Shown here in pieces: positions 33,599 through 46,124 of a DNA stretch of 64,000 nucleotides. The notes below the pieces were generated by a model. That model had not been told where the DNA came from. It searched no databases and saw only the letters and a list, made by a program, of their open reading frames with translations. The stretch covers positions 124,001-188,000 of the forward strand of contig WACJ01000229.1 of NCBI GenBank assembly GCA_008973525.1, in the 5' to 3' direction. This DNA comes from Stenopsyche tienmushanensis (Eukaryota > Arthropoda > Insecta > Trichoptera > Stenopsychidae). Both the position numbers and the translations under genes were made by a program. The stretch's first letter is position 1. Each line of letters begins with the position of its first letter.

Positions 33599-34262
33599 CC
33601 ATAAGTTTTTTTCGCAAATGAACATAGATCTAATCATAGCCATGGTTGAAGAAAACCCGCGATATACTGTTCGCGAAATAGCTAACAAGTTAGAAATTCC
33701 ACGAACATCCGTCCATAATCATCTGACAAAATTGGGATACATCAATCGTTCAGATGTGTGACATCCTCGTGAACTGACTGACTCAAATAAACTTCAGCGT
33801 ATTTCAACATGCAATCTTCATCTCCAATCACATAATAGCCATCCTTTTTTAAAGAGACTTGTCACTGGAGATGAAAGTTGGATACTCCATGAGAATACCC
33901 AACGTAAACGGTCTTGGACCAAGGGTACAGAAGCTTTAACTGTAGCTAAACCTGGCCTACATCCAAAAAAAGTTTTGCTTATGCAATTGGTGCGACTGGA
34001 AGGAGGTAGTTTATTATGAGCTACTTCAGCAAGGTGAAACGATCAATTCAACAAAATATTGTTTCCAACTAGACAATCTAAAGGATGCAATTGCCAGAAA
34101 ACGGCCAGAATTAGTACAATGATCAATATTTTGCCAACAAACCTGGGAAATTTTGGCAAAAAGGCTTCCGGAGAGATGGGTAAGGGTAATAGAACAGAAT
34201 GGATCATATATTATTCAATAAGTTTTGTTGTAATACAAATTATTGTTTATTTTTTTTCTTAA
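33599..34262 (+). pseudogene. Mariner transposase pseudogene 1
   Basis: The left end is a mariner-type terminal repeat, TTAGGTTGTCCCATAAG, preceded by TA at 33597-33598. From about 33643 the plus strand encodes the paired HTH region (VREIANKLEIPRTSVHNHL), then a stop where Trp is expected, then LLKRL-type linker and VTGDESWILHEN with the first catalytic Asp region. It continues with RKRSWTKG, KPGLHPKKVLL, and after a frameshift a reading with YYELLQQGE and LDNLKDAIARKRPEL. Several stops and frameshifts and loss of the distal DDE residues make it dead. No clear right terminal repeat was found. Confidence 0.85.
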
Positions 34263-34265
34263 TAT

Positions 34266-34536
34266 GAAAACGAAAGATCGATAGCACACAATATTCGGTC
34301 ATTTCTTTGCGTAAACAAATAACAAACTTGAAATCGAAATCATTATTAGTCGATTCGGGCTAACGATCTATACAAAAGTGCGATGTATGCGGAGAAGCTC
34401 TCCGTCTCTGTCTCCCGAATTGCGCTACGTTCTATATCTGTCTCTGTCTGTCTCCGAGCTCAATGTACAAGAGTGCTCTTTCTGAAAAGTGGAGGGGGGG
34501 TCCCAGGCCCTGGGATAGTACTCCTTCAGGGGTTAA
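34266..34536 (+). repeat. Family P MITE, copy 6b, with intact 3' end
   Basis: It runs from GATCGATAGCACACAATATTC through CTCTCCGTCTCTGTCTCCC and CAAGAGTGCTCTTTCTG to the terminal GGGATAGTACTCCTTCAGG and GGTTAA, with TTAA at 34533-34536. The end is the imperfect inverse of the family start CCCTTTGAGTAGTGAGC. A perfect small palindrome, CCCAGGCCCTGGG, sits 20 bases from the end. Confidence 0.75.
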
Positions 34537-34639
34537 TGTGTTAACATAACATCTCGCAACTAAAATTATACATTTATTTCAACCAATTTATCAATGCATA
34601 CCCGCAACAATCATCAATGTGACCGAATGAAGCCTTTTT

Positions 34640-35300
34640 CCTTAAATGATACCTCCTTGTCAGACGGCGGACGTTTGGCAACGAATGTGTGCCAAAAAAA
34701 GCGCCCCATACATAATTCATTCGGTTGGGAATAAATCTTCCAAATGCGTACAATCGGCCATTCAAAAACAACCCAAACTTTTATGATCCGAGCGACGGAA
34801 AAATACAATTAATCTGTTCGGCGATGTCCTTATTTATGGGGTGCAAATTCTGCCCCGGAGTCCGCATTGATCACTTTTTAGCACAATATGAACGTGTTCG
34901 ATGCGGTTCGTTGGAAATTTTAAATTTCCATTATAATATTTTATCGTGTGGAAATATATTAGCGCCATTTTTATGACACCGCCTGCTAACGATCGCATAT
35001 ATTTCAGGCCGTGGGGAGGTAAAATATTGCACCGATCCATTGGAATATCCAGAAAACACTGAAAAGTGCTTTCCAATAATGTTATATATCCTCATTATAC
35101 CCCAAATGTAGACTATAAGAATATTTTGATACCGATCGTTTCATCGGCCCTTAATATTTCTTTTAATTGTCCTTTGCGACGTTCATTTAAGCAAATTCAT
35201 CGATTGCGTCGAGTATTTTTAACCTTTTTTGACCCATGGCCCATTTTTGGACTGTATTTTTTAGATGTTAATGCATTTTCCTATGAATCGTTCTGAAGAA
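34640..35300. promoter_or_regulatory. Candidate conserved noncoding island
   Basis: A GC-richer, repeat-free stretch with overlapping short frames on both strands, none recognised. Motifs such as CTTATTTATGGGG, AATTTATTTC-like and CCCATGGCCCATTTTTGG occur in otherwise unique sequence. A cis-regulatory role is inference. Confidence 0.3.
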
Positions 35301-35696
35301 TTTATGATGCTTAACGCAAATACTTGATAGTACATATTGGTTTGCTTGGAATAAATTAAAAAATGGCATAGTCACTTGGACGACCATGGTCGCTATGACT
35401 AAATTGCATATTTTTACATTTAAATAAGATAATATTTCAATCGCTTACATATTTGAATTTTATCGTTGCTGCTGTTTTTATTTGCAATCGCTTAGTGATC
35501 TGAGCGTTCCCACGGACACGTAGACGAGAGATTACGTACGCTGATATATTCATACAATTCGATATCTCGTTATAGAGCTCTTATATCTTTAATCTATTCG
35601 CCTCAATACATGATCTATAAAATTCTATATTTTATCGAGGTTAAAACGTTTTTTTTAATCTTCTTTTTTAAAAATAATATTATAAATGCAATATAG
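35301..35696. other. AT-rich DNA without recognised genes
   Basis: No convincing open frame and no match to the repeat families of the window. Confidence 0.35.
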
Positions 35697-35895
35697 TAAG
35701 TGCGCAAGCTAACAAACACGGTAGACCTTTCAAAAAATGCTGTACATCGCACATTGACTGAAAATTTGGACATGAAAAAGCTGTGCGCAAGATGGATGCC
35801 GCGTTTGCTCACAATGGAACAAAAACAGCGTCGTGGTGATGTTTCAATCGAGTTCTCAACTTCGAGTAACCGAATCAACTAAATTTTGTAACATA
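35697..35895 (+). pseudogene. Mariner transposase pseudogene 2, N-terminal fragment
   Basis: The frame reads RKLTNTVDLSKNAVHRTL followed by MKKLCARWMPRLLTMEQKQRR, the end of the second helix-turn-helix and the linker (usually CARWVPR.LT..QK) of a mauritiana-like mariner. The first HTH and the whole DDE catalytic domain are missing. The fragment is followed downstream by repeat X, as in the other two copies of this group. Confidence 0.8.
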
Positions 35896-35919
35896 AAACT
35901 AAAAAAAACTAGTTAAGAT

Positions 35920-36190
35920 AAATATATAGCTTTTATGAGTACGGGAAAGTCTAGACTCGTTCGCGGAGCCTCTGAGGATGCTTCCATAATCGTACAGATC
36001 ATTAGAAGCCCCTGGGTATGCGTTTATCCCCGAAAATGCCAGTCCTAAAAGGGGACGTAGTAGCCACAAGGTCTGTGTGTCCAACCGGTCCGCTTTTCGG
36101 ATCGCTGATATGACGATTGAGCGCCTCGCGGTCGGACGCCATAAATGAAAATCTACAGAACGATTATGTTTGATTGTCTGAACACACATG
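35920..36190 (-). repeat. Repeat X, copy 1 (minus orientation)
   Basis: It shares CACAAGGTCTGTGTGTCCAA, CCGGTCCGCTTTTCGGATC, CATATGACGATTGAGCGC-like and GCCAGTCCTAAAAGGGGAC blocks with 62270-62510 (reverse) and partly with 38690-38880. An open frame of 96 codons on the minus strand belongs to the repeat and has no recognised domain. Confidence 0.7.
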
Positions 36191-36699
36191 TTGTGCCATC
36201 AGCCATTTTTGTAAGTGGCTTTTTGCAATCCATTTTATGGCCGACCATTTTGATATAGTTTTTTTTATAGTATATATATATATTTAAAAATGTGATCGAT
36301 GTGATGATTACTCCATTATCGTTATCTTCCAAGAACGATTCCAGGAATATCGTCATGCTTTGGTACACTTTATATTCCAGAAATGTAGCTTTCCGTGCTA
36401 TGAATCAGCTGGATGATATTCAACAGTGTAATCTGAATGAGTAACCGCTGTCATCATTTTCTGGGAAATAAAACCATATAATCTTGACATTTTTTTTAAT
36501 ATATGAAAATATACATTTCAGCATGTATATTTTCTACTATTCTTTTCTTCTATTCTAAGAGAATTAATTATAACCAGCCTTACAGATAGTCTGTCGGTCT
36601 GTGCGCCCAAGCACAAGGTCTGTCTGCGTCCCCGTGTGTCATATGGAGAGAAGAGGTCTCATTATAAGTGCATTTATTCAGATAAAGGTGCATTAGAAA
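36191..36699. other. AT-rich DNA without recognised genes
   Basis: It contains a short TATATATATATA run near 36272 and no recognised gene. Confidence 0.35.
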
Positions 36700-37125
36700 T
36701 GAGCGTATCAGGAACCGTTGTTTATGTATTTCATTTATTTAAATACCGACGCTCATTTGCATGACAAAATAGATGTTTATGCGGCGATTATGTTAAAAGA
36801 CAGTTACTGGTACGAAATCGTTACATGCTTCCATATGTATCGTCGATTATATTACGATTGGCCGCCGGACCATCGATAAAAATGACGGAATCCTCTCATA
36901 ATGCGTATGACTTCCACGAGACCAGAATAGTATCTGGAGCGATAAATAATTCATTGGAAAAATATACATTTACCAGAAAAGCCCGGCGGCCCCCCTTAAT
37001 CTTTCTCTTTGATGGTCCACGTAATGCTTGGGGTTTTTTTCTCTTTTGCCGCATTAACGTATCAATGATGAATCAACACTGGAAATTCGTTATTGAAGGA
37101 TCATTAGGTTCGATCCTTTAAAACG
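36700..37125. promoter_or_regulatory. Candidate conserved noncoding island
   Basis: A unique, GC-richer block with ATTTGCATGA, GTTTATGCGGCG, TTTATGTATTT and GATAAATAATTCATTG motifs. An open frame of 98 codons at 36825-37121 crosses it but is unrecognised. POU/Hox-like cores are suggestive only. Confidence 0.3.
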
Positions 37126-37826
37126 TAAATAAGCTACAGCTTCGTGCGTCCCAATATTTCATATTTTAACCTCGGGGTTGAATTCGGAGATGATTTAGGC
37201 TCAGATCGAAATTCGCAATGAAATTCAAATATTTATATACGCAATAATGATGGCCCAAAATCACCGGGATAGTAACTAAAGACCAAATACGAGTGATCAA
37301 TCACCACATATTGAAAAATGAACATAATTTGATAACAAAAAATTTGAGCTACTATATCGTTGCCTTCGCTGCTGCGACTGTCCTCGACTGTCGCCTTATT
37401 CGGCTGCGGAGACCGCACCGGAGGTCATTAGAAGCGCCAGCGCTCCTTACCATTATTTTCGATGATGATTATGGCGCCTATGAACTGCGGATGCACACCA
37501 GTGATGTAGTGCTAAATAAAAAAGTCTGGGAGCGCTGATTAATTATAATATTTCATTACCCCCTCCCCTACTAGCAGTGTTACAAGTTTCCAACCAAACG
37601 GTTTTCAATTTAACCAATTTAAGTTAAAATATATTTTTTTAAATTACAATATATATTATGCAAAATTTCCAAATCGTTTAGAAAAAAGTGTGGGAGCGCC
37701 GACCCCACGCGCCCCCTCCCCACTACACCACTGATGCACACCCTTTCGAATCCATCTCTTCTGAAGCGACCAAATGTAGGCACAACTTTTAAACCAATGC
37801 AAAATCTTAAAAACAAAATGTATAGC
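37126..37826. other. DNA without recognised genes
   Basis: A short duplicated phrase, AAAAAAGTCTGGGAGCGC at 37517-37535 and AAAAAAGTGTGGGAGCGCC at 37682-37700, suggests remnants of a repeated element. No gene is recognised. Confidence 0.35.
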
Positions 37827-38200
37827 CAGAGCCGTAATTAGGGTATGAAGCGTCCGTGGCAAGTAACGTAAATATTGTGGCGGGAGCGTTCTCGAGGGCA
37901 GAGTCCCTGGGTGGCTCCCCGCTCCGATGGCCGCGCTAGAGCACGGATCTGTTTTTCTATCGGGCCGTGATATTGCTGGACGAATGGATGACAACTATTT
38001 ATTCCACACGAGAAAGAGAGAGATCTGGCTGCAGGAAGGACGACTTCCCGCATCCAAGGCTAACCGACGACTCTCCCCACTCCCGACTACTGCGCGTCAC
38101 TACCCAACCAGCAACGTTGCACGCGCAAGAAGCGATCGGTCGGTATGCATGTGCAATGTCTCCGTAGGGCCACAAGAGATGGCGCTGTTAAAATAACACA
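37827..38200 (+). repeat. hAT-B-like terminus and flank of a mariner composite
   Basis: It begins CAGAGCCGTAATTAGGGT and GCGTCCGTGGCAAG, closely matching the hAT-B left end at 28804. No partner end or duplication was identified. The following 350 bases are GC-rich and unique within the window. Confidence 0.5.
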
Positions 38201-38570
38201 TTGCATCTGAAGAGAGACGAGAGACAAGATGAGTGCCGCGTTTGCTTACAATGGAACAAAAACAGCGTCGCGATGATGTTTCTAATCGAGTGTTTGTCGA
38301 TATTTCACAGCATTAAAGCCGAGTTTTTGCATCAATTCATAACCATGGATGAAACGTGGGTCCATCAATTCACATCTGAGACAAAGGAACAGTGGGGATC
38401 CTCCATTGACCAAGCTGTTTATTGTTCCCGCTATTCGGGAGCCCGCTCGACAAAAGTGCACAGCAAAATGCAAAAGCTGAATTTAATATTCATGTCCGAA
38501 AGGACACACTAATTCTCAACTTTGATTTGCGCTTTGAGCGCTGAGGAGAAACAAGCTGAATTTTGTGACT
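38201..38570 (+). pseudogene. Mariner transposase pseudogene 3
   Basis: Around 38225-38285 the linker CVCLQWNKNS/TMEQKQRR segment is frameshifted. After that the frame reads FLHQFITMDETWVHQFTSETKEQ, the first catalytic Asp block of mariner (DETWVHHFTPETK in relatives). The distal catalytic Asp residues are not readable in frame. It belongs to the same mauritiana-like group as fragments 2 and 4. Confidence 0.85.
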
Positions 38571-38689
38571 TAAATTTAAAAAAAAAACTAGCTAAGATAG
38601 CAGCCTAAATTAATAAGATAGGATAAATTTATAGTTTTTATGGGTGGGAACTTATCCGCTACATTATTTGGCGCGAGCCACCTATTTAA

Positions 38690-38880
38690 ATTGGCCTCTA
38701 AGAGAGGATGAAGTGGCCACAAGGTCTGGGTGTCCAAGCGGTCCGCTTTTCGGACCGCTGACGCAACGAATGAATACCTAGTGATCGAATGCCAAACTCG
38801 AACTTGTGTACATAACGATTACGAGCTCTCATTACAAAGCGAAGTTGTCCGCCCAGGATATTTTGTTCCACGCAACAACA
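38690..38880 (-). repeat. Repeat X, copy 2 (minus orientation)
   Basis: It shares CACAAGGTCTGGGTGTCCAA, GCGGTCCGCTTTTCGGACCG and, reversed, GACAACTTCGCTTTGTAATG with copy 3 at 62.3 kb. It lies downstream of a mariner relic exactly as copies 1 and 3 do. Confidence 0.7.
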
Positions 38881-40671
38881 CAAATCAATTGTGTTTACTT
38901 AAAAATGCAATCCATCATAGATTTCAAGCAAGCGAGTGACCATGAGTTGTTTGGGACTTGCTCACTTCTTGTTTTTATAGCGTTTTAAATTCATCTGGTA
39001 TAAATCCTATCCATGCATGTAACCCAAACACAAAATCTCCGGATCGTATATTTTCTGGATTCGCCTAAGTGCTCGTCATTTTTTCGCCATTCTAGTGAAT
39101 CGCCTGCGCCGCATGCACTTTCAATCTCATTCGTCACATAAAGCATTCGCTGGTTTCTGTTTTAAATTAAAAATATGAAGCCATCAGCCGCTGGATGTCA
39201 AATAAATAAACAAAATGTCACCGCAAAGTGCTCTAAAACTTATTGGATATCATTCGGGTGATTCACAGACTGTCTTAAATAATTCGTCGCTTTTTATATA
39301 GCCTCATATACTCTTCGGGCTGGCCAGGCATGATTCGATTCAGTGTATAAATGATCGGATTTGAATAATAATAAAAAACGTCTGGAATTGACAGCCCTAT
39401 CCTGAATGGATACACGCCGCCCTTATTTTCCGATTCATTATATTTTGGTGTGTTTGTGTGTCCAAGAGGGGTGTTGTGGAATTTTTCGAACAATTGACCC
39501 CTGCGTGAATGACGAGTTCTAAATTTATCTTTGCATTGAGGTAGGTCTTCAAAGGTTGCCAAGGCAGTTTTTTGACCTTCTCTTCCCCCTCGGATATGTT
39601 TTGAATTGTCCAAAAATTCTCAAGGCTTTGGCTCAATAACAAGATTTATGGTATATTGACCAAATCGAATTTGGAAAAAGACCATGATTCACATATAAAC
39701 CGTTATATTATAAAATTTACTTCTATGGCATTCTTTTTTTGCATGCAGCATATCATACAGGAATCATGAATGTAAAAATCATTCCTGCGTCGTTTTGTTA
39801 CAGCTAACATAAATATGCTTGCCTGTATGTAAGCATGTAGAACATTGTTGTAAGAGTAACGAATGATTTCCTAATGGATAATTCAATCGTCTTGGATCGT
39901 CTACGTGTCTGATAATATGTAAATCCATCGAATCGTCATCATCATCGACATCACGATGTGAATATTTTTCAATGAAAACTGGGAGCTATTTAGTAATTTT
40001 TTCTGCTTGCTCTTGCATGTGATTTGGTCCTATCTCTTGATTTAGAAACCTAATAACGGATTTCAAAACTCAACCCAGTTCTTAGAGCAATTAAATTAGC
40101 TGATTTGATTCATTCTATTTTCAATATTTTTGATACTGAAGGGCTGTTGATGGAAGCTTTATGCTTTTGATCGCTTAAATATTTTTTCTCCACTTTCTTT
40201 TTTTATTCGTTTTTTTCTTTTGTCCTACAATATCGTACGGTGTACGTTCAATGCAATAGAGCTATTTTTTTTCTTATTTTTTTAAAATTATATGTAAAAT
40301 AATTATTAGTTTGTACTTAGACCTTGATTGGAAATTTAATTGAAACGTCACAAAACAATAAAACAGAGGGATAAATGTAATTTTTGAGATGATAATTTGA
40401 ATAAATAATAATATTGTGTTATAAATAGAAGCACAGCATTGAAAATTAAGAGCTATAGAGCGCTACACACAACATGTGCGGGCATACTCATCAAGGAATA
40501 AAGAAACATATTCAAGGGTTTTACAAATCACAGCCCGAAGGGATCGATTGTTTCCGGGGATCAACATCCTATTCAATAGTTTAATGAAAATATATTTATA
40601 ATATTTTGTGTTATAGTGAATTATTCCCACAGAAACGCAATCGCCTACTATGATATGTATTTGCTACACCA
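38881..40671. other. DNA without recognised genes
   Basis: Short open frames only (for example 39275-39613 on the minus strand), none recognised. No repeat family from the window is seen except the hAT-A piece that follows. Confidence 0.35.
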
Positions 40672-40770
40672 TATGAAATTCTAAACCCCGTATCTATTAT
40701 ATTTCATATCAATATTCTCATTATTAGAGTCGATTTGTAGTAAATACATCATGGTCAAGGAAAGATTAAT
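40672..40770 (-). repeat. hAT-A fragment, copy 5
   Basis: About 100 bases match the centre of hAT-A in reverse: ACCCCGTATCTATTATATTT, ATTATTAGAGTCGA and GTAGTAAATACATCA. Neither terminus is present. Confidence 0.75.
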
Positions 40771-41094
40771 CAATTTCCATTCAAAATAAGAATCAGTTGT
40801 GTTTCATCTAATTTTATTGCAATTAGGCTTTTCATTAATGCCCTTCCAATTCATTAAATGGGGTTGTTTTTTTCTCTCACAAAATCTTGATTTGTTAACT
40901 TTTTAAATTAAATAAAAAAACACACATGATATGCCCTTCTATTGCGATTGTTCTTTGGGGACAAAAAATGGTTGCCCTTTTATGGCGTGCTTATCCAATA
41001 AGTTTCTTGAGGGTTTGTATTTACCATGGTCCGGGGTTGTTCGTCGTCAATTTTATTGGGTTTTGTAGCACATGGTTCGTCTTCAAATGATGAA
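40771..41094. other. AT-rich DNA without recognised genes
   Basis: Nothing recognised. Confidence 0.3.
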
Positions 41095-41753
41095 TCCGCG
41101 GAAAATCGCACAAAAAAAGCTATGACTTACATAGAAAAAGTTAAGATGCGTTCCATGGATTTTAACAACCGCATAACTTTGAAACAGCTATATAAAATAT
41201 ATACAAAATCGCATAAAAAAAAAGTTAATAAAAAACAAGAATGTCATTATAGTCTCTAACTAAAAAAAAACCAAAATGGCGACTGTTTAAAAAAATTCAG
41301 TGAAGTCATTTTTGGCTTTATTTTTCATCAGTTTTAATTTTCTTTTATAGTTCGTGTTGAAAAAAGTAGTTTCAAGAAAAACGCGTTAAAAGATTTCATT
41401 ATGGTAGGACCGGCCAAGTTGCCGCCTCACCAAAATAGCTACAACTCCTTAAGTAGTTAAAATTATGAAAATTCCTTTGGAGAATTTATTTTTAAAAGTC
41501 GAAACATTGGAAAAATGCAAAAAAAAACGAAATGAATTTTTTCAAAAATCTAAACCAGAATAAAGGGCATTTTTCTATTCCAATTTTTTTTCCAAATTTC
41601 AGTTAGTTTTGATGATTTATTTCCTATTTTATCCAAAATATCTCGATACTTACTCTTTATGAAATTTAAAAAAAAAGAAAAAAATGCTTTAAAAAAACTG
41701 CATAACTTCGAAATCGCACGAAAAAAATTCGCACAAAAAGAGGTTTGAGTGTC
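41095..41753 (+). repeat. Family T MITE, long copy lacking its left end
   Basis: It enters the family at CCGCGGAAAATCGCAC, missing the terminal TACACTTAAACC, and ends GCACAAAAAGAGGTTTGAGTG at the right. It includes GTTGAAAAAAGTAGTTTC, AAAAACGCGTTAAAAG and GATTTCATTATGGTAGGAC, shared with the 51-kb and 60-kb copies. Confidence 0.75.
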
Positions 41754-41764
41754 CTAAACAAATA

Positions 41765-41990
41765 GTAACCCTTTGAGTAGTGAGCTAATTTAAAATCTTC
41801 ATATACGTAGATGCTATAATCGTTTGTCCGCCACTTAACCGTATAAATCCATTTATCTGTCAAGACCATAGCAGCGTGTATGAAGCTTGTACATAAATAA
41901 AAAAACACTATCGATAGCACACAAGACAATCTCCGTTTCTGTCTGTCTCGGAGCTCAACGCGTAAGAATGTTTTTTGCGTTAATGGAATT
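41765..41990 (+). repeat. Family P MITE, copy 7, with 5' end
   Basis: It starts AACCCTTTGAGTAGTGAGC and runs through AAATCCATTTATCTGTCAAG, GTATGAAGCTTGTACATAAA and CACTATCGATAGCACACAAG, then jumps to GTCTCGGAGCTCAACGCG, so the middle of the family is deleted. It abuts the family T copy on its left with 11 bases between them. Confidence 0.75.
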
Positions 41991-44459
41991 TGGACACAAC
42001 ATTGTGTCTTAGTTCTTTGAGTTAAACAGTTTTTGAGTTAAAAAAAGTTTCTTTTATACAATTTGTGTGCAAGTATCATTGAGTGGCAACAACTTTCGTA
42101 CCAAACCAATACAACCACTTGGAAGGTATTTTTCGTATATTTCAAGTTAGTGTATTCGTTTTAATTTCAAACCTATTATTCTGGATGGGATTAGCATAAA
42201 TCTCGAGTACAAAGAGTTATAATTACTCAAGAATATAGCAAATGCCTTCAGATCTCCCCTATAAGCAGTACGGCCATGTGGCCCACCTGAAATATTTATC
42301 ATCCCAATATCCGATGCACTCATGAATTCAATAAACCCCAACTATAAGATCCTTTCCACGCTGTCCACCGGTTCCCAAAACGTATTTCTGGAAACATGTC
42401 ACTGCAATTCCGGGTTCCGGCGGAGGCACATTCCCGAATCGCCATGACTCATTTCGCTGGAATACGTCGACGTTTTCACCATAACTCTCCATGGCAATCC
42501 CCATCTATTTTAATGGCATCGTACCCGTTTTCATGGCCACTCGTAAAATGTAATTCCGTAGAAAAGAATACTCCTTCGGAGGAAAAAAAATGAACTGCTT
42601 CATCGGTACGGAATCCGAAGCACATGTGTACAGAATGACTCGCTTCACACCCTATTTATGTTAACAGTCTCGGCTATAACAAAAACAAAACGTCCACCAT
42701 AATAAAAGTCGCAGTAAAAAGAGTAAAGCTCAAGGTTTTGTGAGAATTTTAAGCACCGTGACTCGAAGAAGAGCCCATTTCACATTTATAATACTAATTG
42801 TAGAAGGACGTATTATTCCGCGTCGTAAGACGATCGCGATCGGATCGTCTGCAGCAGTGAAGAACTCTCGAGCAACAATAGTCCTCGTCTTACAGTGTCG
42901 ATGTATCCATATGATGATCGCTGTAAATCCATCCGTATAATATATGTTTTTTGTAAATGTGTAAGATCTATTCAATTCTAATTGTAGGGAATTGCTATAA
43001 TAAAACTTTCCATCTCGTGTCATTCGCAAATGAATCATTGATTTGAGTGCGATTATTTTGGGTCAAATTATTTCAAATGTCAGTGCTAATTCTTTGCGTT
43101 CTCACTAGTGCAATTAAATAAGTCAACTTCAGTTGTAATCAACATCAAAATGGCGCTTCTTAGAAAATGGCGTTGTAATATGCCTGCCTTAAATTCTCAT
43201 TAGGATTTGGATCCAATTTCAGACTTGTGAATGAATATTGTAAATTCGCACAGGATTAATCCAGAATTCCTTGTTTTCCAAATTCCCATTGTTTGAACGT
43301 GATTTTATGCGTTTAATTGTGTTCTTTCTTGATGATTTTAATTGGACAGATTTGATGTCTTTGTTCGTTAAAGATTATGTTCGCGTCTCTGCAGCAAAAA
43401 CGACGATGATGATGATATGGAAGATCTAAATTTAGAAGAGTTATCCTTGAATATTTTTCGACGATCAGAATAGCAGCATCGCCGATACCTGAACAAATTG
43501 TTTGCGCGATCCACGCCCGCCTTTTTTCTATTAAATCGAGTGCTCCCACATTTTGGGAATCGCAGGCGTTCTGGTGACAAATTAAAGCTTCTGAATTTAA
43601 TCGATGTGCGCTATCGTGGCAGCGATTTAATATTTATCCACTTAAATGCATGCGTTCGAATCGACGAATGAATGAATGTGTGTTGGGGATTGAAATAAAA
43701 AGGGATGAACTACTGGTTGTATTGACATTTTATTTTTGGATTAAAAACATGTTCATTTTATTAAAGCGTATTGAATTCATACGGTCGTTGATCCATCCAT
43801 CCTAAATGCGGCCGATTGATGTTTGCTGTAAAAAATGCATAATTCGATTAGGTTGAATATATTGATCGTGTTAGTCTTTTATTTGAAGTTTAGTATGTAT
43901 GCAAGCCACGTGGTTTCAATCCCTGTCGTATCGAAGACGAGGGTTGCACGTGCTCGATCCGATTAATTCCCACAAGAAGAAAAACAGGAACCGAATATGA
44001 TATGCTAATGTCGGAATCAAATCTGAAGAATGGTCAATTAACATTCGCGCAACACTTCGTCGCCGCATTCTGCAAAATGGTAATAAACGGGGTGAATGCC
44101 TTCAACCCCATTGTTGCCCTCAGGTATCGAGAGGGTCTTTTGCATCACTCGGTCATTGAATGACGACCTAAACGTTTCACATCGTCAGCAACAATGCATT
44201 TACAATACCATCGCTTTGCGGACTCCTCATCTGCTTCTGCACTGAACCGCCGTTTTTAAGGGATGGTAATGCGTTCTCCTGCGCGTGACACGTTGTATTA
44301 AAAGAGGCGATCACAAAATCACTGCGGAAATTTTATCAATTCGATCACAAATCACATGTTGGATGTATTAAACTTTTTTATCGGATCCCGAATGATGATT
44401 TGTTGTTTGGGTTGTTTCGTCCCGTTTTCGATGCGATATTGGTATTTTAAATTGGGTGG
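41991..44459. other. Intergenic or intronic DNA with island at 42340-42600
   Basis: Overlapping open frames on both strands at 42730-43038 and 43313-43580 are unrecognised. The block 42340-42600 is GC-richer and unique within the window. A fragment ending GGTAATAAACGGGGTGAATG near 44075-44100 is not repeated. No RNA gene was seen. Confidence 0.35.
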
Positions 44460-45780
44460 CAACCGATTGCGAACGCACTGCGGTCGGATGCAGGGCGCGG
44501 CCCGTCTGGGTACCACATGTACGCAGATAGTTCCTCTTCCTTTTTTTCACCACTTTTGCCTCTTGAAACGTTCACCAAACTGTAACATATCACAGATGAT
44601 CGTATCAAGATGGTCCACTGCAAAAAAACATGGTAAATTAAAGAGTCGACGATATTCTGATTAAATTAAATGAAAGACGTCGGAGCGCTTCAGCCGTTGC
44701 GCAATTAAGCCGTCGAAGGAGTCGATGATTTTCTTGCGGAATTGGCGCTGGAATTCGCGACGAATCCTGGTTTGGATGAGGCAAATCCTGCGAAGGATTT
44801 AATTTTGTGCAATTTTTTTGTTGTTCGTTTATGGACACTAGATTTTATTGTTGCGGAAGCACTCGAAAACGACGAAATCGCTGGTCGAAGATCCTTTTAA
44901 CGGGATACACTTGAGTCGACAGTCCACTTTCGTTGAAGAACACAATTTTATCAGACGACGACCGCTCGAGGATATTTCTTCCGTTCACTGTCGTCGAAGA
45001 TGCGATTCGAGCACTGGTTCAGTCGAAGGGTTGGTCTTCCAGTCGAAATCAAAGTCGAAAGATACAGCCTGCGCAGCTCCATACTTCTTTACATTCCATA
45101 CGTTTAAAATACACTATGGGAAGTAAGGAAGCACGGAACTCGCGCTCGGCCTGATCGGAAGTCCATCCAGGATGACGAACCAGGCGAGGAGACTCGTGAA
45201 CCAGCAGAGGAGACGAGCGAACCGGCAGCCTGGAGCGCCGCGCTCGAACTGACGACGAGACTCCGCGTGGCGCGCGGACGGGCGCGCTCAGGAATCCGAA
45301 CTGTCCGGGGGTGCCCCCCAGACCCCAGTCCAAATTTGTATTTTCTACAAATAGCGTCCCAGGCGGACGGCGTCTCCCGCTTCGCCGTTGGCGATTATAT
45401 TTAGCCGACACCCGATACCGGTGCACCGGGACGCGAATAGCCCGCCGAGCCACTGGATACGACCCGTCGTCCTCCTCCGCCCGGACCGGACACGCGACGA
45501 CTTTCTCGACTAATATGGAAAGAGGCCGAGACGCTTCTTTAGGAGATTTTGAAAACCGCGCGCAAAAGACTTACTTCTTTGGGCGGCAATCGTCGCCTGC
45601 GCCTGAGTCGATTCGACGCACTGGAGCTCGAGCTGACCGCGCATCTCTTCCTTCTCACAGAGTAGTGGAGGCCGCACATGTGCACACTGCGCCAGGGGGG
45701 CCCAACGCCGTGTCGCGGTCACCCCATATCACAAACCACCCGTCAATTTTATCAAATTCGACGACCAGGCGCTAAATAAT
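44460..45780. other. GC-rich block of unknown origin
   Basis: This is the most GC-rich stretch outside the R1-clade element, peaking at 45150-45720. Open frames occur on both strands (45311-45775 plus, 154 codons; 45049-45453 minus, 134 codons). Both products are Arg/Pro/Ser-rich, as expected for any frame through GC-rich DNA. No domain is recognised. It might be a relic of another retroelement (leader or gag region) or a CpG-rich regulatory region; neither can be shown from the sequence alone. Confidence 0.3.
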
Positions 45781-45939
45781 TAATAAAAAACATTATTTCA
45801 CAGAGATCTCATTTCCAATGTTCCAAACCAGATATCAATACATCAGATTAGAAAGCAAACTTCAGAAATGTATGTCGTCTCAGATTTAAGAAATGAAATA
45901 CACTTGGGTCTGTTTTCATACAATAGATACGTTCCATGA

Positions 45940-46092
45940 GTGGTCCCATATAAAAAAATCGCATAAAAGACTTAAACTACAGAGATATCAGAGAGATTGA
46001 TTCCATTGTTTTTAAAAACCGCATAACTTCAAATCAACGTAATAAAATGTACCAAAATTCGCATTAAAAAAATCATACAAAAAAAACACAAT
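45940..46092 (+). repeat. Family T, degenerate fragment
   Basis: Diverged blocks AAAAATCGCATAAAAG, AAAACCGCATAACTTC and TTCGCATTAAAAAAATC are family T-like. No clear termini. Confidence 0.4.
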
Positions 46093-46124
46093 ACAATTGC
46101 GACTTCTTGAAACTGATCAAGTGT

